DNA of 64,000 nt from Haloplanus aerogenes (GTDB lineage: Archaea > Halobacteriota > Halobacteria > Halobacteriales > Haloferacaceae): the NCBI RefSeq assembly GCF_003856835.1, contig NZ_CP034145.1, forward strand, positions 2,542,001-2,606,000, read 5' to 3'. Within the stretch, counting starts at the first letter, position 1. Each line of letters starts with the position of its first letter. The notes below the pieces were generated by a model, which made no database searches, was not told the origin of the DNA, and saw only the letters and a program-made list of their open reading frames with translations. Below, one piece after another: positions 8,164 to 16,275 of this stretch. The translations under genes and the position numbers were made by a program.

Positions 8164-9678
8164 TCAACTCTCCAGCCGACCGTTCACCACTTTCGCCGCG
8201 ACGAGAACGGGATCCCACACCGGGCTGAACGGTGGCGCGTACGCCAGATCGAGGCGTTCGAGGTCGTTCAGGGTCATCTCGGCCTCGATGGCGGTGGCGA
8301 GCGTGTCGATCCGGATGGCCGCCCGGTCCCGCCCCACGATGGCACCGCCGAGGACCCGTCCGGTCCGCCGGTCGGCGACGAGCGTGACGGTCGTCTCGTC
8401 GCCACCGGGGTAGTAGCCCGACCGCGACCCGGCGGTGATCGTCTCGCTCACGGGGTCGAACCCCGTGTCCGCGGCCACGTCTTCGTCGACGAGACCAACC
8501 CGCCCGCATTCGAGGTCGAACGCCTTCACCACCGCCGTCCCGGCCACGTTGCCGACGGGTGTGGGATCGCCGGCAACGGTCGCCCCGATGGCGCGCCCGG
8601 CGCGATTCGCCGTCAGGCCGAGCGGCACCCACGTCTCCGCCCCCGTCACCGCGTGCCGGGCAGTCGCCACGTCCCCCGCGGCGTAGACGGCGGGGAGGGT
8701 CGTCCGCCCGTAGGCGTCGGTGCGAACGGCACCGCTCGGCCCCCGGGCGACGCCCGTCCCGTCGAGGAGTTCCGTGTTGGGCTGGATGCCGACGCCGAGG
8801 AGGGCCATCTCGACAGGGTAGCGCTCGCCGTCACCGGGCTCTGCCCGGTTGCTCGTGGAACTCCGTTCCACGCTGTCGACGGCTTCGCTGTCTGCCCGAG
8901 TGATCTCCGATCCCTCGCTGTCGTCGGCGACAACGGCTTCGATGCGATCCGCGCCCACCAGTTCGTCGACCACCGTCCCGGTGTGGAGCGTGACGCCCTG
9001 CGCGTCGAGGTGGGGTTCGACGCGTTCCGCGACTGCCGCGCCGAACGGCGGGAGGACGTGGTCGGAGCGCTGGAAGAGATGTACGTCGAGGCCGCGAGCG
9101 GTCAGCGCTTCGGCCATCTCGATACCCACGTAGCCGCCGCCGACGATGGCCACCCGCTCCGGCGGGTCGAGGGCGGCGTTGTGATCGATCAGCGCGTCGT
9201 CGACGGGGCCGTCTCCGAGACGGTCGCGGTCGTACTCGCCGGGCGGGGCGAGGTAGGCGTCGACGGCGGCCGCGCTGTCGAGGCCGTGGATAGTGAAGAC
9301 ACCGTCGAGGCTGGCGTCGAACGCGCCCGTCGTCGCTCGCGCGCCCGTCGCCACCAGCAACTCGCTGTAGGGCTGATCGAAGCGCTCTCCGTCGGTGCGG
9401 ACCGTCACGGTTCGCTCCGTGGGGTCGACCGACACGACTTCGTGTCCGCGCCGCAGGTCGATGCCCCGATCCTCGATGTCCGACGGCGAGAGCGAGAGGA
9501 GGTCGGTCAACCGCTCGACCGACCCCTCGACGAAGTAGGGCAGGCCGCAGTGAGCGTAGGAGACCCACTGCCCTTTCTCGAAGACGATTACCTCGCGGTC
9601 GGCCTCGCGCCGGAACTTGCTCGCCGCGCTCAGACCGGCAGCGTCGCCGCCGATCACGACGAACGGATCGCGTGCCAT
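8164..9678 (-). CDS. CoA-disulfide reductase/NADH oxidase-type flavoprotein
   Basis: A 504-residue pyridine nucleotide-disulfide oxidoreductase. It has an N-terminal FAD fold (VVIGGDAAGLSAASKFRR), the redox Cys in SYAHCGLPYFVEG near residue 44 that marks the CoA-disulfide reductase/NOX subfamily, an NAD fold (VAIVGGGYVGIEMAEAL), the second FAD motif AVYAAGDVA, and a C-terminal dimerisation domain. The likely role is NAD(P)H-dependent reduction of CoA or related disulfides. Between EAVVADD and GERYPVEMALLGVGI there is an extra stretch of about 30 residues (SEGSEITRADSE..., ending RAEPGD). It is low-complexity, foreign to the family and encoded by hairpin-rich DNA. It appears monocistronic. Confidence 0.88.
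   Translation of the reverse strand: MARDPFVVIGGDAAGLSAASKFRREADREVIVFEKGQWVSYAHCGLPYFVEGSVERLTDLLSLSPSDIEDRGIDLRRGHEVVSVDPTERTVTVRTDGERFDQPYSELLVATGARATTGAFDASLDGVFTIHGLDSAAAVDAYLAPPGEYDRDRLGDGPVDDALIDHNAALDPPERVAIVGGGYVGIEMAEALTARGLDVHLFQRSDHVLPPFGAAVAERVEPHLDAQGVTLHTGTVVDELVGADRIEAVVADDSEGSEITRADSEAVDSVERSSTSNRAEPGDGERYPVEMALLGVGIQPNTELLDGTGVARGPSGAVRTDAYGRTTLPAVYAAGDVATARHAVTGAETWVPLGLTANRAGRAIGATVAGDPTPVGNVAGTAVVKAFDLECGRVGLVDEDVAADTGFDPVSETITAGSRSGYYPGGDETTVTLVADRRTGRVLGGAIVGRDRAAIRIDTLATAIEAEMTLNDLERLDLAYAPPFSPVWDPVLVAAKVVNGRLES
8829..8925. repeat. In-frame hairpin-rich insert within the flavoprotein gene
   Basis: About 96 bp encoding a family-foreign linker. It contains three consecutive stem-loops: ACCGGGC-TCT-GCCCGGT, CGTGGAA-CTCCG-TTCCACG, and GACGGC-TTC-GCTGTC (one wobble pair). 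It ends with GAGTGATCTCCGATCCC. Two of its blocks recur at 18541-18597. The edges are approximate. Confidence 0.6.
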
Positions 9679-9828
9679 GCGCTCCCTTCACGGAGCGGCG
9701 ACAAAAGCGTACGTCGCGTTCGCGCCGCCGCGACAAAAGCGAGCGAACGGATCGCGACGGCGACGGCGACGTGAACTGTGGTATGGCGGTCCGGTTACGG
9801 ACCGGGAGTGGCAGGCAGCGAAACCGGG

Positions 9829-9960
9829 TTAGAACCGGCCGCGACGGCGGAACAGGCGCGTGAGGAGGCGCTCGACCGGGCCGGGCGCCGTGGAGGGGTT
9901 CGTGCCGGGGAGGTAGTTCTCGAACTCTGACTGCTGGTCGGAACGTGGAGTCTTGCTCAT
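9829..9960 (-). CDS. Small basic protein of unknown function
   Basis: A 43-residue open frame starting MSKTPRSDQQSEFENYLPG and ending in the arginine-rich VERLLTRLFRRRGRF. I do not recognise it. A GAG-rich element and an AT-rich TATA-like sequence (AATTTTTAAT at 9996-9987) precede the ATG at good spacing, which favours a real gene. The basic C-terminus could bind nucleic acid or membranes; this is inference. It is divergent from the SDR gene. Confidence 0.5.
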   Translation of the reverse strand: MSKTPRSDQQSEFENYLPGTNPSTAPGPVERLLTRLFRRRGRF

Positions 9961-10106
9961 GTACTCCTCACTTTGAGCCGGATTGGATTAAAAATTCCGA
10001 AGTAAAGTTGTGTAATCGAAAAGCAAAGTCCGTTATTGACGAACGTTCACACACCCCATCCGCGTGCCGTCCGGGGGTTCATGCGGCTTCCGGCCTAACG
10101 AACACT

Positions 10107-10778
10107 ATGGACGGAACGAACGCCGTCATCACCGGAGCGAGTCGGGGTATCGGCGCGAGCATCGTGCGGCAGTTCGCCGCCGACGGCGCGCAGGTCACGT
10201 GCTGTGCCCGAACGCGGGAGGAGCTAGAATCGGTCGCCGACGGCGAGGCGGCGGTGACCGCGGTTCGGGCCGACGTGCGCGACGAGTTCGACGTGGAACG
10301 GTTGATGGAGACGGCCGCGGAGGCGGGCACCATCGACGTGGTGGTGGCGAACGCCGCGGTCAACCACGGCCCGCCGGGAGAGAGTCCGTTGCAGGAGGAG
10401 TCGTACACGCGGTTCGACGACACGATTCGCACGAACCTTCGGGGCGTCTTCACCACGGTCCGCGAAGCACTCCCTCACCTCGCGCCGGACGGACGAATCC
10501 TCGTCCCGTCGGGCAGCGTCGCTCGCGAGTCGGTGCCGGGCATGGGCGCCTACGCCGTCTCGAAGGCGGGCGCCGAGGCGCTGGTCCGGGGGTTCGCGGC
10601 CGACATCGACCAGTCCGTCGCCGTCGTCGACCCCGGCTACGTCGCCACCGACCTCAGCGGCGGCAAGGGGCGTGACCCCGAGGACGTGGCGCCGATGTTC
10701 GTCTGGGCGGCCCGCGACGCCGACGATATCGACGGGGAGATACTCGACTTGCGGGCGTGGAAACGAGCCACCCGATAG
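10107..10778 (+). CDS. SDR family oxidoreductase
   Basis: A 223-residue short-chain dehydrogenase/reductase. It has the cofactor motif TGASRGIGAS near residue 9, the ANAAVNHG variant of NNAG near 80, the catalytic Ser in PSGSVARES, and the YAVSK catalytic Tyr-Lys. The substrate is unknown. The frame is open further upstream, but MDGTNAVITGASRG at 10107 places the glycine motif where SDR proteins have it. The C-terminus (DGEILDLRAWKRATR) is short. It is probably a single-gene unit, followed 45 bp later by the ZIP transporter, which has its own promoter. Confidence 0.88.
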   Translation: MDGTNAVITGASRGIGASIVRQFAADGAQVTCCARTREELESVADGEAAVTAVRADVRDEFDVERLMETAAEAGTIDVVVANAAVNHGPPGESPLQEESYTRFDDTIRTNLRGVFTTVREALPHLAPDGRILVPSGSVARESVPGMGAYAVSKAGAEALVRGFAADIDQSVAVVDPGYVATDLSGGKGRDPEDVAPMFVWAARDADDIDGEILDLRAWKRATR

Positions 10779-10791
10779 GCCGAATCGAACG

Positions 10792-10802
10792 TATTATTAA
10801 TT
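10792..10802 (+). promoter_or_regulatory. TATA box of the ZIP transporter gene
   Basis: TATTATTAATT lies 21-31 bp before the ATG at 10823, which suits a leaderless transcript. Confidence 0.6.
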
Positions 10803-10822
10803 GCTGGCGTTTCGTTGTTAAT

Positions 10823-11644
10823 ATGACTCGATTCTCCCTCGCCGGCGGCGGTGCCGCCGGCACGCTGGTGGTGCTCTCCGTCCTCGCCGCGACCAGTGGT
10901 GCGTGGAAGCTCCTCGGTATCTCGTGGGTCGCGTTCGCCGCCATGGCGCTCGGTATCCCACTCGGTCGGCAGACGCTCGGCGACCGCTCGTGGGCACTCG
11001 TGTGGGGCTACGGTCTCGCGGCGGGCGCGATGGTGACGAGCGCCGCGGTCTTTCTCATCCCGCAGGCCATCGCCCACGACGCCAACTTCGGGGGTTTCGG
11101 CATCGCTCTCGGCCTGCTGGTCGGCTTCGCGGGTCACACTATCGGCCACCGCCTCGCCCACTACGACCTGCCGCTCGACCGCACAGTCGCCGAACTCTCG
11201 GCGCACGCCTTCTCCGCCGGGATCATCATCGGCATCGTCTACGGCAACATGCCCGAGCTCGGCCCCATCCTCGGCCTCGCCATCGTCTCGCACAAGGGGC
11301 CGGCGGGCTACGCGGCGGCGCGGCGCCTCGTCTCGAACGACCGCGATCCGACCGTCCTCCTCCTGCCAGCCGCGGGCGTCGGCATCGCGGCCATCGTCGC
11401 CAGCCTGATCCAGTTGCCAGCAGCGCCGGCCATTCGGGGCATCGTCTTCGGCTTCGCCGCCGGCATCTTCCTCCACGTCGCCATGGACTTCCTCCCGCGG
11501 TGTGAACTCGGCAGCGACGTGCACGAACTCCTGACGGTGACGGGCGACGCGCACGAACTGCTGGACCAGCTTCGCATCCACGCCGTCCTCAGCACGGGCC
11601 TCGGCGGCGTCGCCGTCTTCCTCGCGTGGGTGGCGGTCACCTAG
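10823..11644 (+). CDS. ZIP family metal transporter
   Basis: A 273-residue polytopic membrane protein with about eight hydrophobic helices. The conserved ZIP-like helices are recognisable: AELSAHAFSAGIIIGIVYG (a metal-site helix with His) and GIVFGFAAGIFLHVAMDFLP (His and Asp in the binuclear region). It probably carries divalent cations across the cytoplasmic membrane; the metal is unknown. The ATG at 10823 is preferred over an upstream in-frame start because a TATA box sits 21-31 bp before it. Its stop codon overlaps the stop of the convergent neighbour by 4 bp. Confidence 0.8.
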   Translation: MTRFSLAGGGAAGTLVVLSVLAATSGAWKLLGISWVAFAAMALGIPLGRQTLGDRSWALVWGYGLAAGAMVTSAAVFLIPQAIAHDANFGGFGIALGLLVGFAGHTIGHRLAHYDLPLDRTVAELSAHAFSAGIIIGIVYGNMPELGPILGLAIVSHKGPAGYAAARRLVSNDRDPTVLLLPAAGVGIAAIVASLIQLPAAPAIRGIVFGFAAGIFLHVAMDFLPRCELGSDVHELLTVTGDAHELLDQLRIHAVLSTGLGGVAVFLAWVAVT

Positions 11645-11952
11645 CCGTACAGCCGCCGAAGCTGGTACGAGATGCCGACACCCGCCGCCAGCAACACGAC
11701 GAGGTTGAACGCCGCCTGGAACAGCGACCGGTACTCGGGGTTGATCCACGTCCGGATTGCGTTCGAGACGCTGAGATACAGTTGGATCACGGCGACGAAG
11801 GCGAGCAATCCGAGGACGAGCAGAACGGCGTAGTTGGCGTACCGCCGGACGCGGGGGCCGTCCGTGGTCGCGTCAGTCTCGGTCTCGGTCTCGGCCGCAG
11901 TGTCGTCGTCGGTACTCTCAGTCTCGTCGGGGGCGGTATCGGTATCACTCAT
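11641..11952 (-). CDS. Two-helix membrane protein with acidic N-terminus
   Basis: A 103-residue protein. About 30 residues rich in Asp, Glu and Thr are followed by two hydrophobic helices (YAVLLVLGLLAFVAVIQLYL and AAFNLVVLLAAGVGISYQL). I do not recognise a function. Its ATG overlaps the stop of the PGF-CTERM gene upstream in an ATGA, so the two are translationally coupled and may act together at the membrane. Confidence 0.75.
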   Translation of the reverse strand: MSDTDTAPDETESTDDDTAAETETETDATTDGPRVRRYANYAVLLVLGLLAFVAVIQLYLSVSNAIRTWINPEYRSLFQAAFNLVVLLAAGVGISYQLRRLYG

Positions 11953-12962
11953 TGGCTCTTCCTCCGTGCGAGCAGCGCGGCAGCGACGAGGGCAACGAGA
12001 GCGACGCCGACGCCGAAGCCGGGACCGCCGCCCGCGGTGGGCATGCCCGTCTCCTCCGGCACCGGTCGGTCGCCCTCCGCCCCGTCGCCGCGGGTGAAGT
12101 CACTCACGCGCAGTTCCACGTCACGCCGGGTTTCGTTGACGCTGATCGTCTCCGAGGGGTCGAGGTTCGCGGCCCCGCGGGCGCTGTCGATGACGACGCC
12201 GTCCTTCCAGAGCACGACGTCGATGTAGTAGTTGTAGTCCGTCGGCACCGACAGCCGCGTCTCCACCGTCTCCGTCCGGCCGGGGCGGATCGACCCCACC
12301 GGGACCGAGGTGCGGTTGGCGACGATGTTCGAGTCGGCCTGCCGGAGCGTCACCGTGACCCGCAGGTCCTCGGGTTGCTCGTCGCCAGTGTTGGTCAACG
12401 CCATCTGGAGGGCGAGGACCGTGCGGTCCGGGTCGCCTCCGACGACGGAGAAGGCGACGGGCGGGAGGGCATCGGCCTCCGCGAACTGGACGGCGCTCCG
12501 GGCGTACGGTGGCTGGAGCGCGTCGAGGCCGCGGAGTTCGCGCGCCCCGCTGTCGACCCGCTGACCGTCACGGTAGACGACCGCGCGGATACGGTAGCCC
12601 CCCTCACGCTCGACGGTCAGGGTCGTCGGCACCGCTACCTCGCGTTCTTCGGTCAGGTCGCCGACGGTAGCCGTCCGGGTGGTCTCGACCAGCCCGGACT
12701 CCGCGTCGACGGCCTGTACCCGCACGGTCACGTTCCGGGCCGGTGGGCCGCGGTGTGACAGCCGGGTCTCGACGTTCAGGGCGACCGTGTCGCCGGTCAC
12801 CTCGCCGGCCGAAATCTCCATCTCCGTGATGTCGACCGGTCCCGGACGGACCGGCCGCTCCTCGGTGGGGTCGGCGAGGGCGCCGGGGGCGAGGACGGCA
12901 GCGACGACGGCGATCAGGACGACGCCGGCCGCGCCGACGGCCAGCGCGGTTTCACGACGCAT
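11949..12962 (-). CDS. Secreted PGF-CTERM surface protein (DUF7490-like)
   Basis: A 337-residue exported protein. It has an N-terminal hydrophobic signal (MRRETALAVGAAGVVLIAVV), two similar beta-rich modules with GDTVALNVETRLSH and QMALTNTGDEQPEDLRV-type segments, a Pro/Gly linker, and a C-terminal PGF motif followed by a helix and Arg-Arg-Lys (GPGFGVGVALVALVAAALLA). That is the PGF-CTERM signal cut by archaeosortase A and lipid-anchored in haloarchaea. The substrate or role is unknown. The start at 12962 is chosen because the signal begins there; the frame is open upstream. It is in an operon with the two-helix protein. Confidence 0.82.
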   Translation of the reverse strand: MRRETALAVGAAGVVLIAVVAAVLAPGALADPTEERPVRPGPVDITEMEISAGEVTGDTVALNVETRLSHRGPPARNVTVRVQAVDAESGLVETTRTATVGDLTEEREVAVPTTLTVEREGGYRIRAVVYRDGQRVDSGARELRGLDALQPPYARSAVQFAEADALPPVAFSVVGGDPDRTVLALQMALTNTGDEQPEDLRVTVTLRQADSNIVANRTSVPVGSIRPGRTETVETRLSVPTDYNYYIDVVLWKDGVVIDSARGAANLDPSETISVNETRRDVELRVSDFTRGDGAEGDRPVPEETGMPTAGGGPGFGVGVALVALVAAALLARRKSQ

Positions 12963-13013
12963 GGGCGTGGGGAGTCGGGGACTCGGCAAAGGCTTTGGGG
13001 AGAGTGAAACACC

Positions 13014-13023
13014 CATTTATGTT
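13014..13023 (+). promoter_or_regulatory. TATA box of the UspA gene
   Basis: CATTTATGTT lies 23-32 bp before the ATG at 13046. Confidence 0.5.
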
Positions 13024-13045
13024 TTCGAGCGACGAGAGGGGACGT

Positions 13046-13450
13046 ATGGCCAGCTACGTGATCGGGACCGACACGGTCGACACGAGCGCCGCGCTGTGTG
13101 ACTACCTCGACCGCCGGATCGACGCCGGCGACACGATCCACGCCGTCAACTCCCTGCGCGGCGGCGACGCGACGAGCGCCGAGGACGTACGCGACGGCGA
13201 GGACGCGGTCAACGTCGTCCAGTCGCGGCTGGGCGCCGTGGCGACGGTCGAGACCCACCAGTTCGTCCGCGGCAACGACCCCGCCGAGGACCTCCTCGCC
13301 TACGCCGACGAAATCGACGCCGACGAACTCGTCATCGGCGTTCGCAAGCGCAACCCGACGGCGAAAGTCGTCTTCGGGAGCAACGCGCAGTCGATCCTGC
13401 TGCGCTCGGCGCGTCCCGTCGCCGTCGTGCCGTTGACCGAGGGGATCTAG
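13046..13450 (+). CDS. Universal stress protein (UspA family)
   Basis: A 134-residue single-domain protein with a Usp fold. It starts with a beta strand (ASYVIGTDTVDTSAAL) and has the nucleotide-binding signature in ELVIGVRKRNPTAKVVFGSN followed by AQSILLRSARPVAVVP. It likely binds ATP and acts in stress adaptation; no partner is visible. The ATG at 13046 has a TATA box at leaderless distance. Its last codons overlap by 4 bp with the convergent TIGR00300 gene. Confidence 0.88.
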   Translation: MASYVIGTDTVDTSAALCDYLDRRIDAGDTIHAVNSLRGGDATSAEDVRDGEDAVNVVQSRLGAVATVETHQFVRGNDPAEDLLAYADEIDADELVIGVRKRNPTAKVVFGSNAQSILLRSARPVAVVPLTEGI

Positions 13451-14667
13451 TCTAGCACTTTCTCGGCCAGCATCGGCACGAACGTCCCGATATCGGTCAC
13501 CATGCCGACCGCCTGCGAACTCCCGCGGTCGAGCAACTGCGTCACCGTCGCCGGGTTGATATCGACACACACCACCTTCGTCGTCGAGGGGAGACAGTTA
13601 CCCACCGCCACCGAGTGCAGGAGCGTCGCCAGCATCACCACCATGTCGGCCTCGTGGGCCTGCTCCCGGATGGCGTTCTGTGCCTCGATGGCGTCGGTGA
13701 TCGTCTCCGGCAGTGGCCCGTCGTCGCGAATCGACCCCGCGAGGACGTACGGCACGTCGTTCGCGACGCACTCGTACATCACGCCCTCCTCGACCAGTCC
13801 CTCGGCCACCGCGTCCTCGATTCCGCCCGCCCGGATCACCTCGCTGATCGTGTAGATGTGGTGTTTGTGTCCCTTGCGCGGGTGTTCGAGCGTCTCGATG
13901 TCCATCCCGAGCGACGTGCCGTAGAGCGCACGCTCGAGGTCGTGGACCGCGAAGCCGTTGCCCGCGCTGATCGCGTCGACGTACCCCTCGCGGACCAGGC
14001 GGGCGAGGGCGTCGCCCGCGCCCGAGTGGATCACCGCGGGACCGGGCACGACGAGCACTCGCCCGCCCGCTTCCTTCGTCTCCACCAGCGCCGCCGCCAC
14101 CTGTTCGATCAGCGACTCGGAGGGGCGCTCGCTGGAGACGCCGCCCTGCATAAAGCCGAACGGCCCGCCACTCCCGCGGGGACGGTCCGGGGGGTCGACC
14201 CGGATACCCGCCTCACCCGTCACGACGAGGTCGCCCTCCCGAATCGCATTCAGGACCGCCGTGTACGCTCGCGGCCCGTCGGGATCGACGACGATGGCAC
14301 AGTCCATCTCGATATGCTCGACGGGGAGCCACTCGCCCTCGTAGCGCACCTCGGTCGGGTGATTCGTCGTCGAGTAGAAGTCCGTCGGCACCACCTGATC
14401 GGCTGGCGCGGGATCGAGCGTCGCGTCCACCGGATCGGAGAGGTTCGCCCCGTTCTGGTGGAGTTCGTGGAGAATCGACTGGAGCAACGACGGGTCGTCC
14501 GCGCGCACCGCCATCCGGCAGTACGACTCCTCGTCCTTGTGCCGACCGATGTCGAACGCCTCGACCTCGAACTCTCCACCCATGTCCATGACGAGGCCGA
14601 AACACCGCCCCATCGTCCCCGAGTCGATGATGTGCCCCTCGAGTTCGACCGTTCGTGTGGGAACCAT
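13447..14667 (-). CDS. TIGR00300 family protein (archaeal ornithine cyclodeaminase / LOR-SDH domain)
   Basis: A 406-residue protein. The N-terminal LOR/SDH domain (ELEGHIIDSGTMGRCFGLVM) is followed by a C-terminal NAD-binding region with SAGNGFAVHDLERALYGTSL, HPRKGHKHHIYTISEVIRA and VVMLATLLHSVAVGNCLPS. Members in methanogens convert L-ornithine to proline and ammonia, and the related cyanobacterial domain acts on arginine. The substrate here is inferred from the family. The ATG at 14667 is used; an in-frame GTG two codons earlier exists. It is single, convergent with UspA. Confidence 0.88.
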   Translation of the reverse strand: MVPTRTVELEGHIIDSGTMGRCFGLVMDMGGEFEVEAFDIGRHKDEESYCRMAVRADDPSLLQSILHELHQNGANLSDPVDATLDPAPADQVVPTDFYSTTNHPTEVRYEGEWLPVEHIEMDCAIVVDPDGPRAYTAVLNAIREGDLVVTGEAGIRVDPPDRPRGSGGPFGFMQGGVSSERPSESLIEQVAAALVETKEAGGRVLVVPGPAVIHSGAGDALARLVREGYVDAISAGNGFAVHDLERALYGTSLGMDIETLEHPRKGHKHHIYTISEVIRAGGIEDAVAEGLVEEGVMYECVANDVPYVLAGSIRDDGPLPETITDAIEAQNAIREQAHEADMVVMLATLLHSVAVGNCLPSTTKVVCVDINPATVTQLLDRGSSQAVGMVTDIGTFVPMLAEKVLD

Positions 14668-14711
14668 TACCACAGGAGAGGGGCGACCGCGGTATCAGGG
14701 TTGCGGGCGGC

Positions 14712-15650
14712 CTACACGCCCAGCAGGTCGTCGAGGAAGGCGAGTTGGTGGCTTGCGGCCGTCTCGAACGCCGATCCGAGCGCGTCGACGTGGCCGACAG
14801 GGAGACGGAGATACGTCGACCGGTCGATCCGATCTGCCGCGTCCGCGACGGTATCGGCTGGGGCGAGTTCGTCGTCGCCGGCCGCCACCAGCAGCGTCGG
14901 GCAGGTTACGTCCTCGGCGTCGGCGAGGGGGCGGTAGCGAAACAGGGCGAGCAGTCCGCGGGCCGACGTTTCGTTGCGCCAGTCGCTCTCCGGCGGAACG
15001 AGGTCGAGATACGCGTCGCCGGTCGGTTTGGGCAGGACGCCGAACTCGTCGTAGCCGCCGACGACGGGGACGGTGTGGCCGCGACCGAGCGGCGCCGTCA
15101 GGCGGTCGCGCAGACCGGCGCCGACCGCTCGGGCGAGGTAGCGAGGTGAGCGGGCGCGGGCGAACGCCCGGCCGTCGAGCATCGGTGCGACGGCGACGAC
15201 GCCGTCGACCCGGCGGTTCGCGGCCACGCGAACAGCGTGCCCGCCGCCGAGGCCGAACCCCCAGAGGACGACCCGCCGGCGCTCGCCGTCGAGACGGCGA
15301 ACGCGGTCGATCGCCGCGTGCCAGTCGGCTACCTGTGTGTCGGGGTCGACGAGGTTGGTGGCGCCGTGACTACGGAATCGGCCGGCCGGCGCGAGGTCGT
15401 CGCTCTCGCCGAAGCCGCCGTAATCGAAGACGAAGGCAGCGTAGCCGGCGCGAGCGAACCGCTCGGCGTAGCGCGGGTAGCCGAACGTCCCCTCGGCCGC
15501 GAACGTCGGGCCCAACACGATCACCGGCGGCGTCGCGGGGCGGGCCGGTCGGTAGAGTCGACCGCGACACGTCCGGTCCTCGCTCTCGAAGGCGAGCGTC
15601 GTCGTCGCGACGTCGAAGCGACGGCGGTCGCGTGTCACGGTCGCCGCCAT
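14712..15650 (-). CDS. Alpha/beta hydrolase fold protein lacking the nucleophile serine
   Basis: A 312-residue alpha/beta hydrolase-fold protein (dienelactone-hydrolase/peptidase-like). The core is VIVLGPTFAAEGTFGYPRYA, FDYGGFGESDD, VVLWGFGLGGGHAVRVA, then PTLLVAAGDDELAPA with the acid and LPVGHVDALG with the His. The nucleophile elbow, normally G-x-S-x-G, reads G-F-G-L-G, so the catalytic Ser is Gly. Asp and His are retained. It may be non-catalytic, use another residue, or be a recent loss, since GGC differs from AGC by one base. It lies 1 bp from the downstream end of the preceding small gene. Confidence 0.85.
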   Translation of the reverse strand: MAATVTRDRRRFDVATTTLAFESEDRTCRGRLYRPARPATPPVIVLGPTFAAEGTFGYPRYAERFARAGYAAFVFDYGGFGESDDLAPAGRFRSHGATNLVDPDTQVADWHAAIDRVRRLDGERRRVVLWGFGLGGGHAVRVAANRRVDGVVAVAPMLDGRAFARARSPRYLARAVGAGLRDRLTAPLGRGHTVPVVGGYDEFGVLPKPTGDAYLDLVPPESDWRNETSARGLLALFRYRPLADAEDVTCPTLLVAAGDDELAPADTVADAADRIDRSTYLRLPVGHVDALGSAFETAASHQLAFLDDLLGV

Positions 15651-15651
15651 C

Positions 15652-15990
15652 TTACAGGTCTTCCTCGAGGGTTTCGAGGACGCGCGTGGAGAACTCGGTC
15701 TCCGAGATGCGGTACTCGCGCAGACCCTCGAACCACTCGGCTTTGGCGTACCACGTGTTCATGACGTCGTCCTCGAACCGGAGGACGGTCGCCTCGACGC
15801 GAGTCGTGTCCCACTCGTTCTCTTCCTCCAGGTCGATGAAGGCGTTCAACACCTTCCCCATCTCCATGTGGTTGACCTCGTCGCCCGGGTACGCAGTGAT
15901 GTACGACAGTTCGACGGGATCGACGTCCTCGATGTCGTGTACGTCGACGCCGAAGTTCCGCAGTTCCTCTTCCAGTTCGGATTCGTCCAT
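15652..15990 (-). CDS. Conserved haloarchaeal acidic protein, unknown function
   Basis: A 112-residue acidic soluble protein with no signal or membrane segment. Recognisable stretches are NFGVDVHDIEDVDPVELSY, AYPGDEVNHMEMGKVLNAFI and MNTWYAKAEWFEGLREY. I do not recognise a characterised family. It is translated one base before the alpha/beta hydrolase gene, so the two form a two-gene operon. Confidence 0.75.
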   Translation of the reverse strand: MDESELEEELRNFGVDVHDIEDVDPVELSYITAYPGDEVNHMEMGKVLNAFIDLEEENEWDTTRVEATVLRFEDDVMNTWYAKAEWFEGLREYRISETEFSTRVLETLEEDL

Positions 15991-16071
15991 CGTGGTCGGT
16001 CTTGCACCTCGGTAGGCAAAACCCTTGCCGGATGGTGGGTGAAAATGCGAAGGGGGAGGAGACGGTGGCCG

Positions 16072-16275
16072 TCAGTTCCGGTTGGGCTTCGGTCCGAGTC
16101 CACCGCGGTCGATCATCGGGATCATCGTCGTCGGTTCGGGGGTCGGCTCCGGCTCGGGCCGATCCCGGCGGCCGTCGGTCGTCGGTCCGCTTCCGGATCG
16201 CGGCTGCAGCGGGATGACGGGGTCGATGGTGATCGTCGAACGGTTCTTCTGTGTCGTGCGTCGGGACGTGCTCAT
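16072..16275 (-). CDS. Possible small protein, Pro/Arg-rich
   Basis: A 67-residue open frame (starts MSTSRRTTQKNRSTITIDPV, with a repeated PEPEPTPEPT stretch). It is low-complexity with no known domain. The promoter and ribosome-site signals are weak. The gap it occupies is otherwise empty. It could be a genuine small haloarchaeal protein or chance. Confidence 0.35.
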   Translation of the reverse strand: MSTSRRTTQKNRSTITIDPVIPLQPRSGSGPTTDGRRDRPEPEPTPEPTTMIPMIDRGGLGPKPNRN

